DNA of 64,000 nt from Candidatus Uhrbacteria bacterium (GCA_016222815.1 JACRQE010000004.1:1-64000); one strand, 5' to 3'. Counted from the stretch's first letter, positions 22,637-31,825 are shown. Notes: a model not told the origin generated them from the sequence alone. Made by a program: numbers and translations.

Positions 22637-22731
22637 GTTAATCTGATATTGCATATTCCGCCGCGAGGACTGTCTGAGCCCCGTCCGACGGGGCGAGTTC
22701 CGCAGCAAGGAATGTGCAATGTCAGATTAAC
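22637..22731. repeat. MITE-like element with 23-bp inverted ends between mutM and gpmI
   Basis: Left end GTTAATCTGATATTGCATAT-TCC (22637-22659) is the inverted copy of the right end GGAATGTGCAATGTCAGATT-AAC (22709-22731), with 2 mismatches in 23. The 49-bp centre holds GACTGTCTGAGCCCCG and CGGGGCGAGTTCCGCAGC with an inner palindrome. The right end contains the gpmI stop codon (TGA, 22724-22722). It looks like a miniature mobile or structured element. Confidence 0.75.
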
Positions 22732-24296
22732 GGCTTCCCCGTCATTTCCGGCGGTTGCGGCAGTTCCAACAATTTCAGGATGGTTGGCGCCACGTCCCCC
22801 AACATGCCGACCGGTGTCGTCATCGAAAGGTCGCCGCCTATCACATCGCCGATCGGCGCGCGCATGCCTTCGAACTGTTTGCCGATGATGAGGAGCGGCA
22901 CCGGATTGGTCGAGTGTTCCTTGTCCATGTCTCCGGTCATCAGGTTCTTCACCTCCTCGGCGTTGCCATGGTCGGCTGTGACGAGCGTCACCCCGCCTAC
23001 GGCCAAAGCCGCATCCACGATCATGCCCATGGCCTTATCCGCTGCTTCGCAGGCTGTGACCGTCGCTTGTTCGTCTCCGGTGTGTCCCACCATATCCGGA
23101 CTGGCGAAATTCAGGATTATCAGGTCATACGTATTCTTGGCGATCTCTTCCACCACTTTTTCCGCGATCAAAAGCGTCGACATCTCCGGAGCTTTATCAT
23201 AAGTCGAAACGCGAGGACTCGGGATGATGACGCGGTCCTCACCCGGATATTCGTTCTCCACCATGCCGTTCATGAAGAAAGTCACGTGCGCGTATTTTTC
23301 CGTCTCCGCGATGTGCAGTTGCTTAAGGCCTGCTTCGGACACCACCTTGGCCAGGCAATTCTCAATCAGTTGCGGCGGATATGCGACCTGGACCGGCAAG
23401 TCTTTTTCATATTCGGTCATGGTCACGAACACCAAATCCTTGAACTGCGCACGTGGGAACTTCTCGAAGCTCGGCAGCACGAACGCTTTGGTTATTTCCC
23501 GGGCGCGGTCCGGACGGAAGTTGAAGAAAATGACCGAATCCCCGTCTTTGATGGTGGCCACCGGCTTGCCGCCTTTTTCGATGACCGTCGGAGGTATCTG
23601 TTCGTCGTAAATCTTCTGGTCGTAAAAATGCTGGATCGCCTCTTCGGCCGACGGTGCCATCACGTCCGCCTTGCCCAGGGTCATGGCTTCGTACGACTTT
23701 TGGATGCGGTCCCAACGGTTATCGCGGTCCATGGCCCAATATCGTCCGGCCAAACTGGCGATCCGTCCGACCTTGCATTGTTGCATCTTCGTCTCCAGCT
23801 CACGGATGAAACCGATGCCGCTGTTGTAGATTGTGTCGCGGCCATCAAGGAACGCATGGACGAAAACCCGATCGAACTTCTGCCGTGCGCACAAGTCCAG
23901 AAAGGCGTGCAGATGGGCGTCCGATGCATGCACGTTGCCGGGGCTGACGAGCCCCATCAAGTGCAGGCTCCCCTTGGTTTTTTTGCAATGTTCGATGGCC
24001 TCCAAAAAAGCCTTATTGGAATAGAATTCGCCGTTCTCGATCGAAAAGCTGATGCGCGGCATGCTTTGGAAGAAGATGCGGCCTGCCCCGATAGTCAAAT
24101 GTCCCACCTCCGAATTCCCCATCTCGCCCCACGACAAACCCACTGCCGAACCCGACGCCAACACCGTCATGGCCGGATAGCTTTCCACGTATTTCTTGAA
24201 ATTCGGCATCTTGGCCTCGGCGATGGCATTGCCCTCGGCCGGAGGCGCCACGCCGAAGCCGTCCAGGACGATGAGGGTGATTGGTTTAGGATGCAT
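22722..24296 (-). CDS. gpmI: 2,3-bisphosphoglycerate-independent phosphoglycerate mutase, copy 1
   Basis: 524 residues, usual length about 510. Interconverts 3- and 2-phosphoglycerate with two Mn ions. Metal and catalytic motifs: IVLDGFG, MGNSEVGHLTIGAG with the phospho-Ser, VHAFLDGRDT, GRYWAMDRDNRW, FNFRPDRAREIT, FASPDMVGHTGD, VTADHGNAEE and KEHSTNPVP. All ligand positions appear intact. The final residues Leu-Ile and the stop are encoded by the adjoining inverted-repeat element. It overlaps the second gpmI-like gene by 11 bases. Confidence 0.96.
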   Translation of the reverse strand: MHPKPITLIVLDGFGVAPPAEGNAIAEAKMPNFKKYVESYPAMTVLASGSAVGLSWGEMGNSEVGHLTIGAGRIFFQSMPRISFSIENGEFYSNKAFLEAIEHCKKTKGSLHLMGLVSPGNVHASDAHLHAFLDLCARQKFDRVFVHAFLDGRDTIYNSGIGFIRELETKMQQCKVGRIASLAGRYWAMDRDNRWDRIQKSYEAMTLGKADVMAPSAEEAIQHFYDQKIYDEQIPPTVIEKGGKPVATIKDGDSVIFFNFRPDRAREITKAFVLPSFEKFPRAQFKDLVFVTMTEYEKDLPVQVAYPPQLIENCLAKVVSEAGLKQLHIAETEKYAHVTFFMNGMVENEYPGEDRVIIPSPRVSTYDKAPEMSTLLIAEKVVEEIAKNTYDLIILNFASPDMVGHTGDEQATVTACEAADKAMGMIVDAALAVGGVTLVTADHGNAEEVKNLMTGDMDKEHSTNPVPLLIIGKQFEGMRAPIGDVIGGDLSMTTPVGMLGDVAPTILKLLELPQPPEMTGKPLI

Positions 24297-25860
24297 ATAA
24301 TAAACTCTTTCCCGTCATTTCCGCAGGCTTCTCCACGCCCAAAAGCCAGAGGATCGTCGGTGCCACATCCGCCAGCGTTCCCGATTTCCGGTGTTTCCAA
24401 CGCTTAGCCGATGGTCCGGCGACCAAGAAGGGCACGGGGTCAGGATTATGTTCAGTGTCGGCGCCGCCGTGCGGGGAATGCATATGTTCGATATTCCCGT
24501 GGTCCGATGTGACGATGAGCATCCCGTTCTTTTTCTGGAGCTTCTTCCAGACTACGCCGAGCGCGTCGTCCAACGCTTCGCATGCTTTGATGCCCGCCTG
24601 CAAGTTACCCGTATGCCCTACCATGTCGGCGTTGGCGAAATTAGCCAGGATAAAATCATAATCACCGTCCAAGGCCGCGGCAATCCGGTTAGCCAGCTCA
24701 TCAGAGCGCATGCGCGGCGCATGGTCGTAACGCGCCACACGTTGGCTCGGTACGCGGATACGCTCTTCGCCGAAACGCGGCCTATCGAAACCGCCGTTCA
24801 GGAAATATGTGACTTGCGAAAATTTTTCGGACTCCGCAGCATACAGCTGTCTGCGGTAACGCAGCGCTTCGACCAGGGTGCCTAAGACTTCACGGTGCGG
24901 ATAAGCCGCGACCACGCTGTCCAAATCCTTGCCGAATTCTGTCAACGACACGAACAACAGGTCTTTCCTGATGGCGAGCCGGCCGAACGCATGCGGTTCG
25001 TTGGCTTCAAAATTACGCATCACGAATGGCTTGGTCAGCTGGCGCGCGCGGTCCGTACGCAAATTCCAAAAAACGATCGCATCATGGTCCGATACCGGAG
25101 CGACGCAGGTGTTGTTTTGGCAAATCACGGTCGGGGTGATGAACTCGTCGCTTTCTCCGCGGTTATATGCTTCGGTGATGGCTCGGATCGGCGATTCGGC
25201 CATGATACCTTCGCCTGAAGTTATGGCCGCATACGCCAAAGCGGTCCTTTCCCAAAATCGGTTGCGATCCATGGCATAAAACCGCCCCATGATGGTCGCT
25301 ATCACGAAATTCCTGGGTAATTGCTTTTCCAGCTCGGCTACAAGATGGGCCGCATGGAACGGAGGCGTATCGCGTCCGTCCGTGAAAAGATGCAGGGCTA
25401 CGCGAGGCAGGCGCATGCCCGAAGCGAACCTGATCAGCGCTTTGACGTGGTTCGGCGATGCATGACCGCTCCGGCCGTTGGTCAGGAGCCCCATCAGATG
25501 GAGCGTGCTCTTATGCCTGATGCAATGCGCTGCCGCCTGCAGCAAGGCCGGATTATTCTCGAACTTATGCGAAGTTATGTCGCGGTCTATCACGACCTGG
25601 TCGGATTCCAGCGGTCTGCCTGCTCCTATGGTCGCATGGCCGGCCTCGGAATTTCCCGGCTGCCCGGCTGGCAGACCGACTGCCGTACCGTCAGCCTTAA
25701 GCTGTGCTGTGGAATAAGTTTTATGGAGCTTGTCCCAAACCGGCATTTTGGCCTGCTTGACCGCATTGCCGAAATCATCGTCGGATATGCCGAATCCATC
25801 CCAAATCAATACCGCCAAAGGACCCCTGGTTCTTGGGTTTTGGGTCTTTTTATGTGCCAT
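24286..25860 (-). CDS. gpmI: 2,3-bisphosphoglycerate-independent phosphoglycerate mutase, divergent copy 2
   Basis: About 524 residues; well diverged from copy 1 but with every metal or catalytic motif: LIWDGFGISD, PGNSEAGHATIGAG, LHLFTDGRDT, GRFYAMDRNRFW, WNLRTDRARQLT, FANADMVGHTGN, VTSDHGNIEHM and TEHNPDPVPF. It is probably an active enzyme or has a changed substrate preference. The start MAHKKTQN (25860) is chosen; upstream in-frame codons read poorly. First of a tandem pair, ending 11 bases inside copy 1. Confidence 0.93.
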   Translation of the reverse strand: MAHKKTQNPRTRGPLAVLIWDGFGISDDDFGNAVKQAKMPVWDKLHKTYSTAQLKADGTAVGLPAGQPGNSEAGHATIGAGRPLESDQVVIDRDITSHKFENNPALLQAAAHCIRHKSTLHLMGLLTNGRSGHASPNHVKALIRFASGMRLPRVALHLFTDGRDTPPFHAAHLVAELEKQLPRNFVIATIMGRFYAMDRNRFWERTALAYAAITSGEGIMAESPIRAITEAYNRGESDEFITPTVICQNNTCVAPVSDHDAIVFWNLRTDRARQLTKPFVMRNFEANEPHAFGRLAIRKDLLFVSLTEFGKDLDSVVAAYPHREVLGTLVEALRYRRQLYAAESEKFSQVTYFLNGGFDRPRFGEERIRVPSQRVARYDHAPRMRSDELANRIAAALDGDYDFILANFANADMVGHTGNLQAGIKACEALDDALGVVWKKLQKKNGMLIVTSDHGNIEHMHSPHGGADTEHNPDPVPFLVAGPSAKRWKHRKSGTLADVAPTILWLLGVEKPAEMTGKSLLYAS

Positions 25861-25961
25861 ACGTACCAACCAGAATAACCCCCCGTCACTCTCCGGACAA
25901 GCATCCATCTAATAGCTGAACTTAGCCAAAGGCTCAATCAGGCCATTTTGTCGGTTTACTC

Positions 25962-25990
25962 TTGACAAAATCGCATTTTTAGTGTAAGTT
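25962..25990 (+). promoter_or_regulatory. Promoter of the Zn-ribbon membrane protein gene
   Basis: TTGACA (25962-25967), a 17-bp spacer, TAAGTT (25985-25990). Confidence 0.75.
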
Positions 25991-26093
25991 CACCTATTCC
26001 TTTTGGTGCACCTGCATCCGAAGGATGGCTGATTTTAAGCCAAGAACATTGACAATCCGTCCCCTACCCGGGACCAACACCGAGGTTTTTGCG

Positions 26094-27674
26094 ATGACCG
26101 CTCCCATTGATGAAAATGACGACGACATCATCGACGAGGAAGACGACGAGTCTGACGACGACGATGATCAAGATGATGATGTAGACACCGGTTGGACCAA
26201 CGATGACGAACCAGACGAGGAGAATTCCATGGACGAAACGACCGAGAAGCCCGTGACCAAGCCCGTTTCCACCCCTGCCAAGCCCGCTGCTCGCCGCGTC
26301 GCTCGCGGATTGCTCGGCGCGCAGAGCGTGGCCAAGGCCGTTGCCTCTGCCAAACCGACTGTCCAGGCCGCCGTGCCCCCGCCCGTTGTCCAGCCGGCCC
26401 CCAAGCCGGATCTGGCCAAGGACGGTATCGCGTTCACCGAGGAAGCGTTCAACGCCTTCCTCGCCGCCCAAGGCATCGACGCCGCGACCCATCCCTTCGC
26501 CCAGCTCAAGGTCTGGGGAGGAGTGATCGCGAAGAAGGCCAAGGACGCCCTGGAAACCGGCACCTCGCCGGTGGACGCCTGGAACAGCGCCGTGAAGCAT
26601 GTCGCGGACATGATTCCGCAGATGCTCGCGGCCAAGAAGCTGGACGAAGCGACCGCCTCGAAGATCCAGGCCGTGATTCGCTACTTCATCGAGACGCTCA
26701 AGGCCATCGAAGCAGCTGAAGCCGCCAAGGTGAAGCCGAGCAGGATCGAGGAGCCCAAGCAGGTGTCGGCCAAGAAGACCGCCGTCGGCATGGCGCCTCC
26801 CCCCAAGGCCGAAGTGGCCAAGGACGAGACACCTAAGGCTCCCACCATCACCTGCCCCAAGTGCGGCAAGGAAAACCCGGTCGGGCACAGGCACTGCCTG
26901 CCCTGCGGCACGCTGCTCAAGTCCGAGGATCCCAAGTCCACGGCTCCTGTAACGGTCCAGCCCGAGGTCACCAAGTCCCGAGCAACGGATCCGAACGCAG
27001 CGACCGAGCTGCACACGCCCGCCCCCGGATCTTCCCCGACCCCGTCAGTTCCGTCCACCAACGGTGAGCGTTCGACCATCACGCCCGAACAAAGGGCCTT
27101 GGTCGCAGCCGCCGCCGCCAGCATCCCGGACGAGCAATCGGTCAGCTACCGCCCGGCCCCCCAGTCGCCAAAGCCGCCTGAAGCACCGGCAGCGCCGCTG
27201 CCTCCGCCCGCATGGTGCGTACCGACTCCCCAGCCCGCAGCCCCTGTCGCTCCCCCGGCACCGCGCGTCGGATACGTCCCCCCTCCGGCAGCAATTCCCC
27301 CCTCGCCCCCGGCTGCACCGGCTCCCCAGCCAGCGCCGCCCGCCGTCGCCCAGAAGTCCAACAAACTCCTGGTAGTCGCGGTCTGCATCCTCGGCTTGAT
27401 TGCGGCGATCCTGGTCTGGCACTTCGTGGTCGCCCCCCAAGTCATGCAGGCCACTCCCCAACAGCCTGTCGCGACCGCGGCCGTCTCCCCGAGCGAGACC
27501 TGCACCAAGGTCACGGATGCCTTGGTCAAGCAGTACTACGGACAGAGCAAGGCCTCGGAGTTCAGCCTAGCTGAACGCCCCGGCGTTCGCCTCATCTGCG
27601 CAGGGAAACTGGTCTACAAGAACCCGACCACGGGCTTGTACGACATCCGCCCCTGTCAGATCTGCTACAAGTGA
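26094..27674 (+). CDS. Acidic/proline-rich protein with zinc ribbon and one membrane span
   Basis: About 526 residues. Order: a very acidic stretch (about 5-50, DEEDDESDDDDDQDDD); an Ala/Pro/Lys linker; a helical globular region (about 110-210, FNAFLAAQGIDAATHPFAQL); a zinc ribbon CPKCGKENPVGHRHCLPCG (about 260); and a long Pro/Ala-rich segment with PPPAP-like repeats. A membrane helix LLVVAVCILGLIAAILVWHF (about 440) is followed by an outer domain of about 65 residues with four cysteines. No family recognised as a whole. ATG 26094 has GAGG 8 bases upstream; the alternative ATG 26025 lacks proper spacing. Single-gene unit with promoter and terminator. Confidence 0.75.
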   Translation: MTAPIDENDDDIIDEEDDESDDDDDQDDDVDTGWTNDDEPDEENSMDETTEKPVTKPVSTPAKPAARRVARGLLGAQSVAKAVASAKPTVQAAVPPPVVQPAPKPDLAKDGIAFTEEAFNAFLAAQGIDAATHPFAQLKVWGGVIAKKAKDALETGTSPVDAWNSAVKHVADMIPQMLAAKKLDEATASKIQAVIRYFIETLKAIEAAEAAKVKPSRIEEPKQVSAKKTAVGMAPPPKAEVAKDETPKAPTITCPKCGKENPVGHRHCLPCGTLLKSEDPKSTAPVTVQPEVTKSRATDPNAATELHTPAPGSSPTPSVPSTNGERSTITPEQRALVAAAAASIPDEQSVSYRPAPQSPKPPEAPAAPLPPPAWCVPTPQPAAPVAPPAPRVGYVPPPAAIPPSPPAAPAPQPAPPAVAQKSNKLLVVAVCILGLIAAILVWHFVVAPQVMQATPQQPVATAAVSPSETCTKVTDALVKQYYGQSKASEFSLAERPGVRLICAGKLVYKNPTTGLYDIRPCQICYK

Positions 27675-27687
27675 CCCACCTTCGACC

Positions 27688-27724
27688 CCCACACCAATCT
27701 TCTCGGTGTGGGGGTTTCGCTTTT
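27688..27724 (+). terminator. Terminator of the Zn-ribbon membrane protein gene
   Basis: CCCCACACC/GGTGTGGGG stem, then TTTCGCTTTT. Confidence 0.85.
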
Positions 27725-27736
27725 AAAACAACATAG

Positions 27737-27764
27737 ATACGGGCGAATAATCATTCGCCCCTAC
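27737..27764. repeat. GTAGGGGC-family palindrome, copy 5
   Basis: ATACGGGCGAATAATCATTC then GCCCCTAC. On the minus strand its GTAG end gives the TAG stop codon of the RNHCP gene. Confidence 0.85.
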
Positions 27765-28075
27765 ATAATTTTTTTGACAGACAATTTCAGGATTTCTTCG
27801 TAGTCATCATCAGGCGCCGATTTGTTTTTCCTGGTGTGTCCGCACTTCACGCACCGCTGGGTGATGACATATCCGTCTTTCACGACCTCAATCCCCACAG
27901 GCATCATCAAACCGCCGCACTCCGCCGCCCGATCACCCGGATTCACGTCCACGTGTTTGCTCCACAAACATTTCGGACAATGGTTAGTGAAACCCGAACC
28001 TTTGACTTCAAATCCACAATGTCCGCAGACAAAGTCTTCGACCACCCGCGTGAATTTTTTTGACTTCTTATCCAT
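27761..28075 (-). CDS. RNHCP-domain zinc-binding protein
   Basis: 104 residues. DFVCGHCGFEVKGSG, then TNHCPKCLWSKHVDVNPGDR matches the RNHCP domain, named for its R-N-H-C-P motif. A second Cys pair (QRCVKCGHTRKNKSAPDDD) makes two zinc sites likely. The family is small and of unknown function, probably RNA- or protein-binding. The gene is neatly enclosed by two nearly identical palindromes: copy 6 ends two bases before its ATG, and copy 5 provides its TAG stop. Confidence 0.9.
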   Translation of the reverse strand: MDKKSKKFTRVVEDFVCGHCGFEVKGSGFTNHCPKCLWSKHVDVNPGDRAAECGGLMMPVGIEVVKDGYVITQRCVKCGHTRKNKSAPDDDYEEILKLSVKKIM

Positions 28076-28077
28076 AG

Positions 28078-28105
28078 GTACGGGCGAATGATCATTCGCC
28101 CCTAC
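28078..28105. repeat. GTAGGGGC-family palindrome, copy 6
   Basis: GTACGGGCGAATGATCATTC then GCCCCTAC. Differs from copy 5 at two positions. It supplies the TAG stop codon of metG (28104-28102) and lies just upstream of the RNHCP start. Confidence 0.85.
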
Positions 28106-29712
28106 GATATCAATCTCGGGAACAAAACCTCTCCCGGATGCAACTCGGTACCCGGAACCAAACCGCCCCACTTCTTCAATTCTTCGATTCCTTTCGCCTT
28201 CTCGACATCTGGGTCCTGCCCCAGTTGACGGATTATGCCATTCGCCACGTTCGGCATGATAGGTTCGACCATCCAGGCGTACTGGCGGCATGCCTCAAGT
28301 AACGCATACAACACAATCGCCGTCTTTTCCGGATCTTCTTTGAAAAGCTTGAACGGCTGAGTCTGTTCCACGAGTTTGTTCGCCGCCGTGAGCGATGCGC
28401 CGTCCGAGTTCCACACCTGGTCAAGCAACAAATCCAACCGCGCCGCTTCAATATGTTTTTCGGCTTCTGACCACAAGCCAGCCAGCCCTTCCGCTCCGTC
28501 CCATACCGTGTCGTCCATGCCTTCCCCAGCGGCTTCGACATCGGTCTGCGGGACTTTCCCATCGAAATATTTTGCGCTCATTGCGATGACGCGGTTCACC
28601 AGGTTGCCGAGCCGGTTCCCCAGATCGCTGGCATAGCGTTCTTCGAGACGTTTGGTGGAAAAATCGCCGTCCTCGCCGAACGGGATTTCGCGCAGCAAAA
28701 AGTAGCGCACCGCGTCGAACGGATATTTCTTCGCCAAATCCAGCGGATCCACCGCATTGCCCAAAGATTTGCTGATTTTTTGTCCATCGATGGTGAAGAA
28801 CCCGTGGGCGTAGACGCGTTCCGGCAAAAGCGCCGAGCCGTCTTCCGCTTGCAGCAATCCATCCGACTTGGCCGCACTCATGATCATAGCAGGCCACAAC
28901 GCGCAGTGGAATTTGATGATGTCCTTGCCCACCAGATGGAGCGACGCCGGCCACCACTTGCGGAACATCTCGTCATCTGTCCCGTAACCCACGGCCGTCA
29001 TGTAGTTAATGAGCGCATCGAACCAGACGTAGATCCTTTGGCTGTCGTCACCCGGAACCGGGATGCCGCACGAAAGTTTCTTCGATTCGCGCGATATCGA
29101 GAGGTCGTCGAAGGCGCTTTCCACATAGCTCCGGATTTCGTTCTGTCGGCTCTGCGGCTGCACGAACTCCGGTTTGTCGCGGTACAGATCAAGGAGCTGC
29201 TGCTTATAATTCGAAGCACGGAAAAAATAGTTCTCCTCGCTGACCTTCTCGAGTGGCCGGTTCGGATGGAGCGGGCACTTGCCGTCCAAGAGGTCGGTCG
29301 GCGTCTTGAACTCCTCGCAACCCACGCAGTATTCGCGTTCGTAGGTCGCTTTGTTGATATCTCCCGATTTTTCGACAGCGCGCCAAAACCGTTCCACGCC
29401 GCGATGGTGCCGCTCCTCCGTGGTCCGGATGAAATCGTCGAAAGAGATTCCAAGCTCGCGCCACGTCCTCTTCCAGACTTCGGCCATGGAATCCAAATAT
29501 GCCTGCAAATCGTCCACTCCGGCCTTGGCCGCGGCTTCCAGGTTTTTCTGGCTGTTTTCGTCCGTGCCGGTCAAAAAGTAAGTCGGTATCTGCCGCAGGC
29601 GATGCGCCCTAGCCAATGCGTCGGCTGCGATTGTCGTGTACGCCGAACCCACGTGCGGCTTGTCGTTCACGTAGTAAATGGGTGTCGTGATGTAGAATTT
29701 CCGTTTGTCCAT
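28102..29712 (-). CDS. metG: Methionyl-tRNA synthetase
   Basis: 536 residues, class I. MDKRKFYITTPIYYVNDKPH carries the HIGH-like PHVGSAY motif; TGTDENSQK, a zinc-type CP insert (YCVGCEEFKTPTDLLDGKCP), WFDALINYMTAVGY and the KMSKS-like QKISKSLGN follow. A helical anticodon-binding domain (about 385-520) ends the protein; there is no C-terminal tRNA-binding EMAP-like domain. The ATG at 29712 fits the family start. Six bases separate it from the FecR-type gene, and its stop codon lies in palindrome copy 6. Confidence 0.96.
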   Translation of the reverse strand: MDKRKFYITTPIYYVNDKPHVGSAYTTIAADALARAHRLRQIPTYFLTGTDENSQKNLEAAAKAGVDDLQAYLDSMAEVWKRTWRELGISFDDFIRTTEERHHRGVERFWRAVEKSGDINKATYEREYCVGCEEFKTPTDLLDGKCPLHPNRPLEKVSEENYFFRASNYKQQLLDLYRDKPEFVQPQSRQNEIRSYVESAFDDLSISRESKKLSCGIPVPGDDSQRIYVWFDALINYMTAVGYGTDDEMFRKWWPASLHLVGKDIIKFHCALWPAMIMSAAKSDGLLQAEDGSALLPERVYAHGFFTIDGQKISKSLGNAVDPLDLAKKYPFDAVRYFLLREIPFGEDGDFSTKRLEERYASDLGNRLGNLVNRVIAMSAKYFDGKVPQTDVEAAGEGMDDTVWDGAEGLAGLWSEAEKHIEAARLDLLLDQVWNSDGASLTAANKLVEQTQPFKLFKEDPEKTAIVLYALLEACRQYAWMVEPIMPNVANGIIRQLGQDPDVEKAKGIEELKKWGGLVPGTELHPGEVLFPRLIS

Positions 29713-29717
29713 AATTT

Positions 29718-31754
29718 TCAATAGATGGTGTACGTCCCGGGATATTGCTGTGTCGGCGGCTTGCCCAAATTCGGCTGCAACGCCGGATCCAGCACGATTG
29801 TGAACATCAGGCTCCCGAAGACCGTGACGCCGTTTTCGGTATAGTTGCACGTCGCCGAAACATCGCCCGTCCCGGACAAGGACTGCAGGCGCTGGTTCGT
29901 GACCATGGCCAGCCGCTGATCCGAAGTCAGCCAACCGCACTGATAAGTGATATCCGACGTCGAACCGTCAGAATACTCTGCCATGGCCTGCAGCGCCACG
30001 CTTTGTCCGGTCGTGATGGTCGTCGGCCCGAGCGCGCTGACTTTTAGTGACATGAGTTTCTTGGCCGCTTTATCCACGCTGATGGTGGTTTTTGCGACGC
30101 GCGTCATGCCTCCGATATCAGTTGTCCCATACAAGACTATGGATCCGTCTTTAGCCGGATAAAAGATCCGTCCGTCGATTTTTCCGTCCGTGGGCAAACC
30201 CGGGTTGAATCTCGCCTGGGCCGTCAGGTCATTCGTCGTCCCGTCAGGGCATGTACCGCTCAACGCCAAAGTGACGGCATCGCCGACCTTCGCTCCCCTT
30301 TCAGGCCTGGCTGTCAAAGTGACGCTCCGATAATTGCAGGCCGCCGGCTGGATCTGAGCTGCGTTCATCGTCGGATTCGCGACAGTCGTCGGCTTTATGG
30401 TTGTGGTCTGAACCGGTACCGAAGTCTGTTTTTCCGGCTCGCTCGCGTCTCCTGCTTCTGCGGCAGGCTGTTCGCTCTGCGTCGAAGTCGTTTCGACGGT
30501 CGACGACGCAGGACTGCCGATATCCAACAACGCCAATGCGTTGCGGTCCAGCACATATCTGACCGCTTCGGTCATGTCTTCGGTCTTTGCCAAATCATCC
30601 CTGACTTGGCCGACCTGATCCTTCAACCAGTCCTCGTTCGACCGGTCTTCATTATCCCACGCCTTGAACATCCCTTCGCCCAAACCGATCAAACGCGCAT
30701 CTATGCTCCCGGCTTTGCCGTCATCCAACAAAAATTTCCTCAAATCTTCCAAGCTGTCGAGTTTATGACCGCCTGGATCACCAAACTTCTTTGCCACCTC
30801 CGGATGACGTGCCAGTTGCAGAGCAAGCCTGACTTGACCAAGCAGTCTTTCGTGTTCTCCCGGGTCGTCCATCATGCCCAAAAAATCCTTGTCGAACCGC
30901 GAATTCCGACCTAATGCCAATGCCGCCACCCTGCGTCTGGCATAATATCCAGCCAAATGCTTCGCCCCATCACCCGCAAACCCGAGATGCACATCCTCGG
31001 ATAATTCAGTCAGCCATTCAGGCGCCGGCTTTTGCATTCTCCCAAAGCGAATCGCGACTTCTTCGGCTAAAGCTTTGTCGAATGTTTCATCCAGCTTCCG
31101 ATTCACCTCAGCCCAAGTATCTGTCGAATTTAAATCGCGCAGATAGCGGAGCGCTCCGTCGTCTCCAAAACTCCCCATCCGCCCCTGGCGTACGAACACG
31201 CCATTCCCGCCCGTAACCGGTGCCGACTCGACTACGCCTTGATTGACCATGACTTCGGTACTCGTACCCGCCAATCCGACGCCGAACGCCGTCCCGCGGA
31301 CCGTGGAAACTACATTATCAGTCCTGACTTCGAAAGCCGCTTCGGGCCCGAAGAGTTTCAGCACCCGCGACCATACGCGTCCTGTCTCCACCCTTAATTT
31401 GATGATTGATTGCGTCACGCTCGAAGGATCGGCAGGCACAGCCTCCACGGTCAACGTCGTCGCCGGATCCAACCGCGTTACGCCGCTGTCTCCCCAACGG
31501 ATCTCCGCCTCGCCTCCCACATCGGTCTTGATGGAATCGCCGATTTGCACTTCGGTCGCTGTTTCCACTGTTATCCAATCTGCCGTATCCCGACGCTTCA
31601 CCTCTACCGAAGGCTTCGATACCTCCAGCCTGATTTGCGGCACGTCTTCCGATGCCACCGCACCGAGCGACCAGAACCAAACCATGAAAGCCAAAAAAAC
31701 CGCAACTATGAGCGTCCCGATAAACCATTTGATGCGTTTGTCCATACGCCACAT
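29718..31754 (-). CDS. Membrane-anchored FecR-domain protein with C-terminal Ig-like domain
   Basis: 678 residues. An N-terminal anchor (WFIGTLIVAVFLAFMVWFWS) is followed by a FecR domain (about 45-190: GDSIKTDVGGEAEIRWGDSG, VETGRVWSRVL, VRTDNVVSTVRGTAFGVGLA). A helical region comes next (about 215-400; repeated Arg/Ala/Leu pattern, LGFAGDGAKHLAGYYARRRV), then a Thr/Pro/Glu linker. About residues 470-678 form bacterial Ig-like domains (KKLMSLKVSALGPTTITTGQ, VALQAMAEYSDGSTSDITYQ). Classic FecR relays iron-citrate signals to FecI sigma factors; no sigma factor or TonB receptor is nearby, so a structural or sensing role is more likely. Start at 31754 or 31745. Confidence 0.85.
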   Translation of the reverse strand: MWRMDKRIKWFIGTLIVAVFLAFMVWFWSLGAVASEDVPQIRLEVSKPSVEVKRRDTADWITVETATEVQIGDSIKTDVGGEAEIRWGDSGVTRLDPATTLTVEAVPADPSSVTQSIIKLRVETGRVWSRVLKLFGPEAAFEVRTDNVVSTVRGTAFGVGLAGTSTEVMVNQGVVESAPVTGGNGVFVRQGRMGSFGDDGALRYLRDLNSTDTWAEVNRKLDETFDKALAEEVAIRFGRMQKPAPEWLTELSEDVHLGFAGDGAKHLAGYYARRRVAALALGRNSRFDKDFLGMMDDPGEHERLLGQVRLALQLARHPEVAKKFGDPGGHKLDSLEDLRKFLLDDGKAGSIDARLIGLGEGMFKAWDNEDRSNEDWLKDQVGQVRDDLAKTEDMTEAVRYVLDRNALALLDIGSPASSTVETTSTQSEQPAAEAGDASEPEKQTSVPVQTTTIKPTTVANPTMNAAQIQPAACNYRSVTLTARPERGAKVGDAVTLALSGTCPDGTTNDLTAQARFNPGLPTDGKIDGRIFYPAKDGSIVLYGTTDIGGMTRVAKTTISVDKAAKKLMSLKVSALGPTTITTGQSVALQAMAEYSDGSTSDITYQCGWLTSDQRLAMVTNQRLQSLSGTGDVSATCNYTENGVTVFGSLMFTIVLDPALQPNLGKPPTQQYPGTYTIY

Positions 31755-31825
31755 TTAAGCCTAAAAAACTCGGTTTGGCAACTAAAATCCACTCTCATCC
31801 CACGGCTTGACCGGGGGACCTGACA

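Noticed and set aside
22755-24407. Plus-strand frame of 550 codons
   Set aside because: Exact antisense shadow of gpmI copy 1; Arg/His/Leu-rich composition typical of a GC-codon shadow and no domain.
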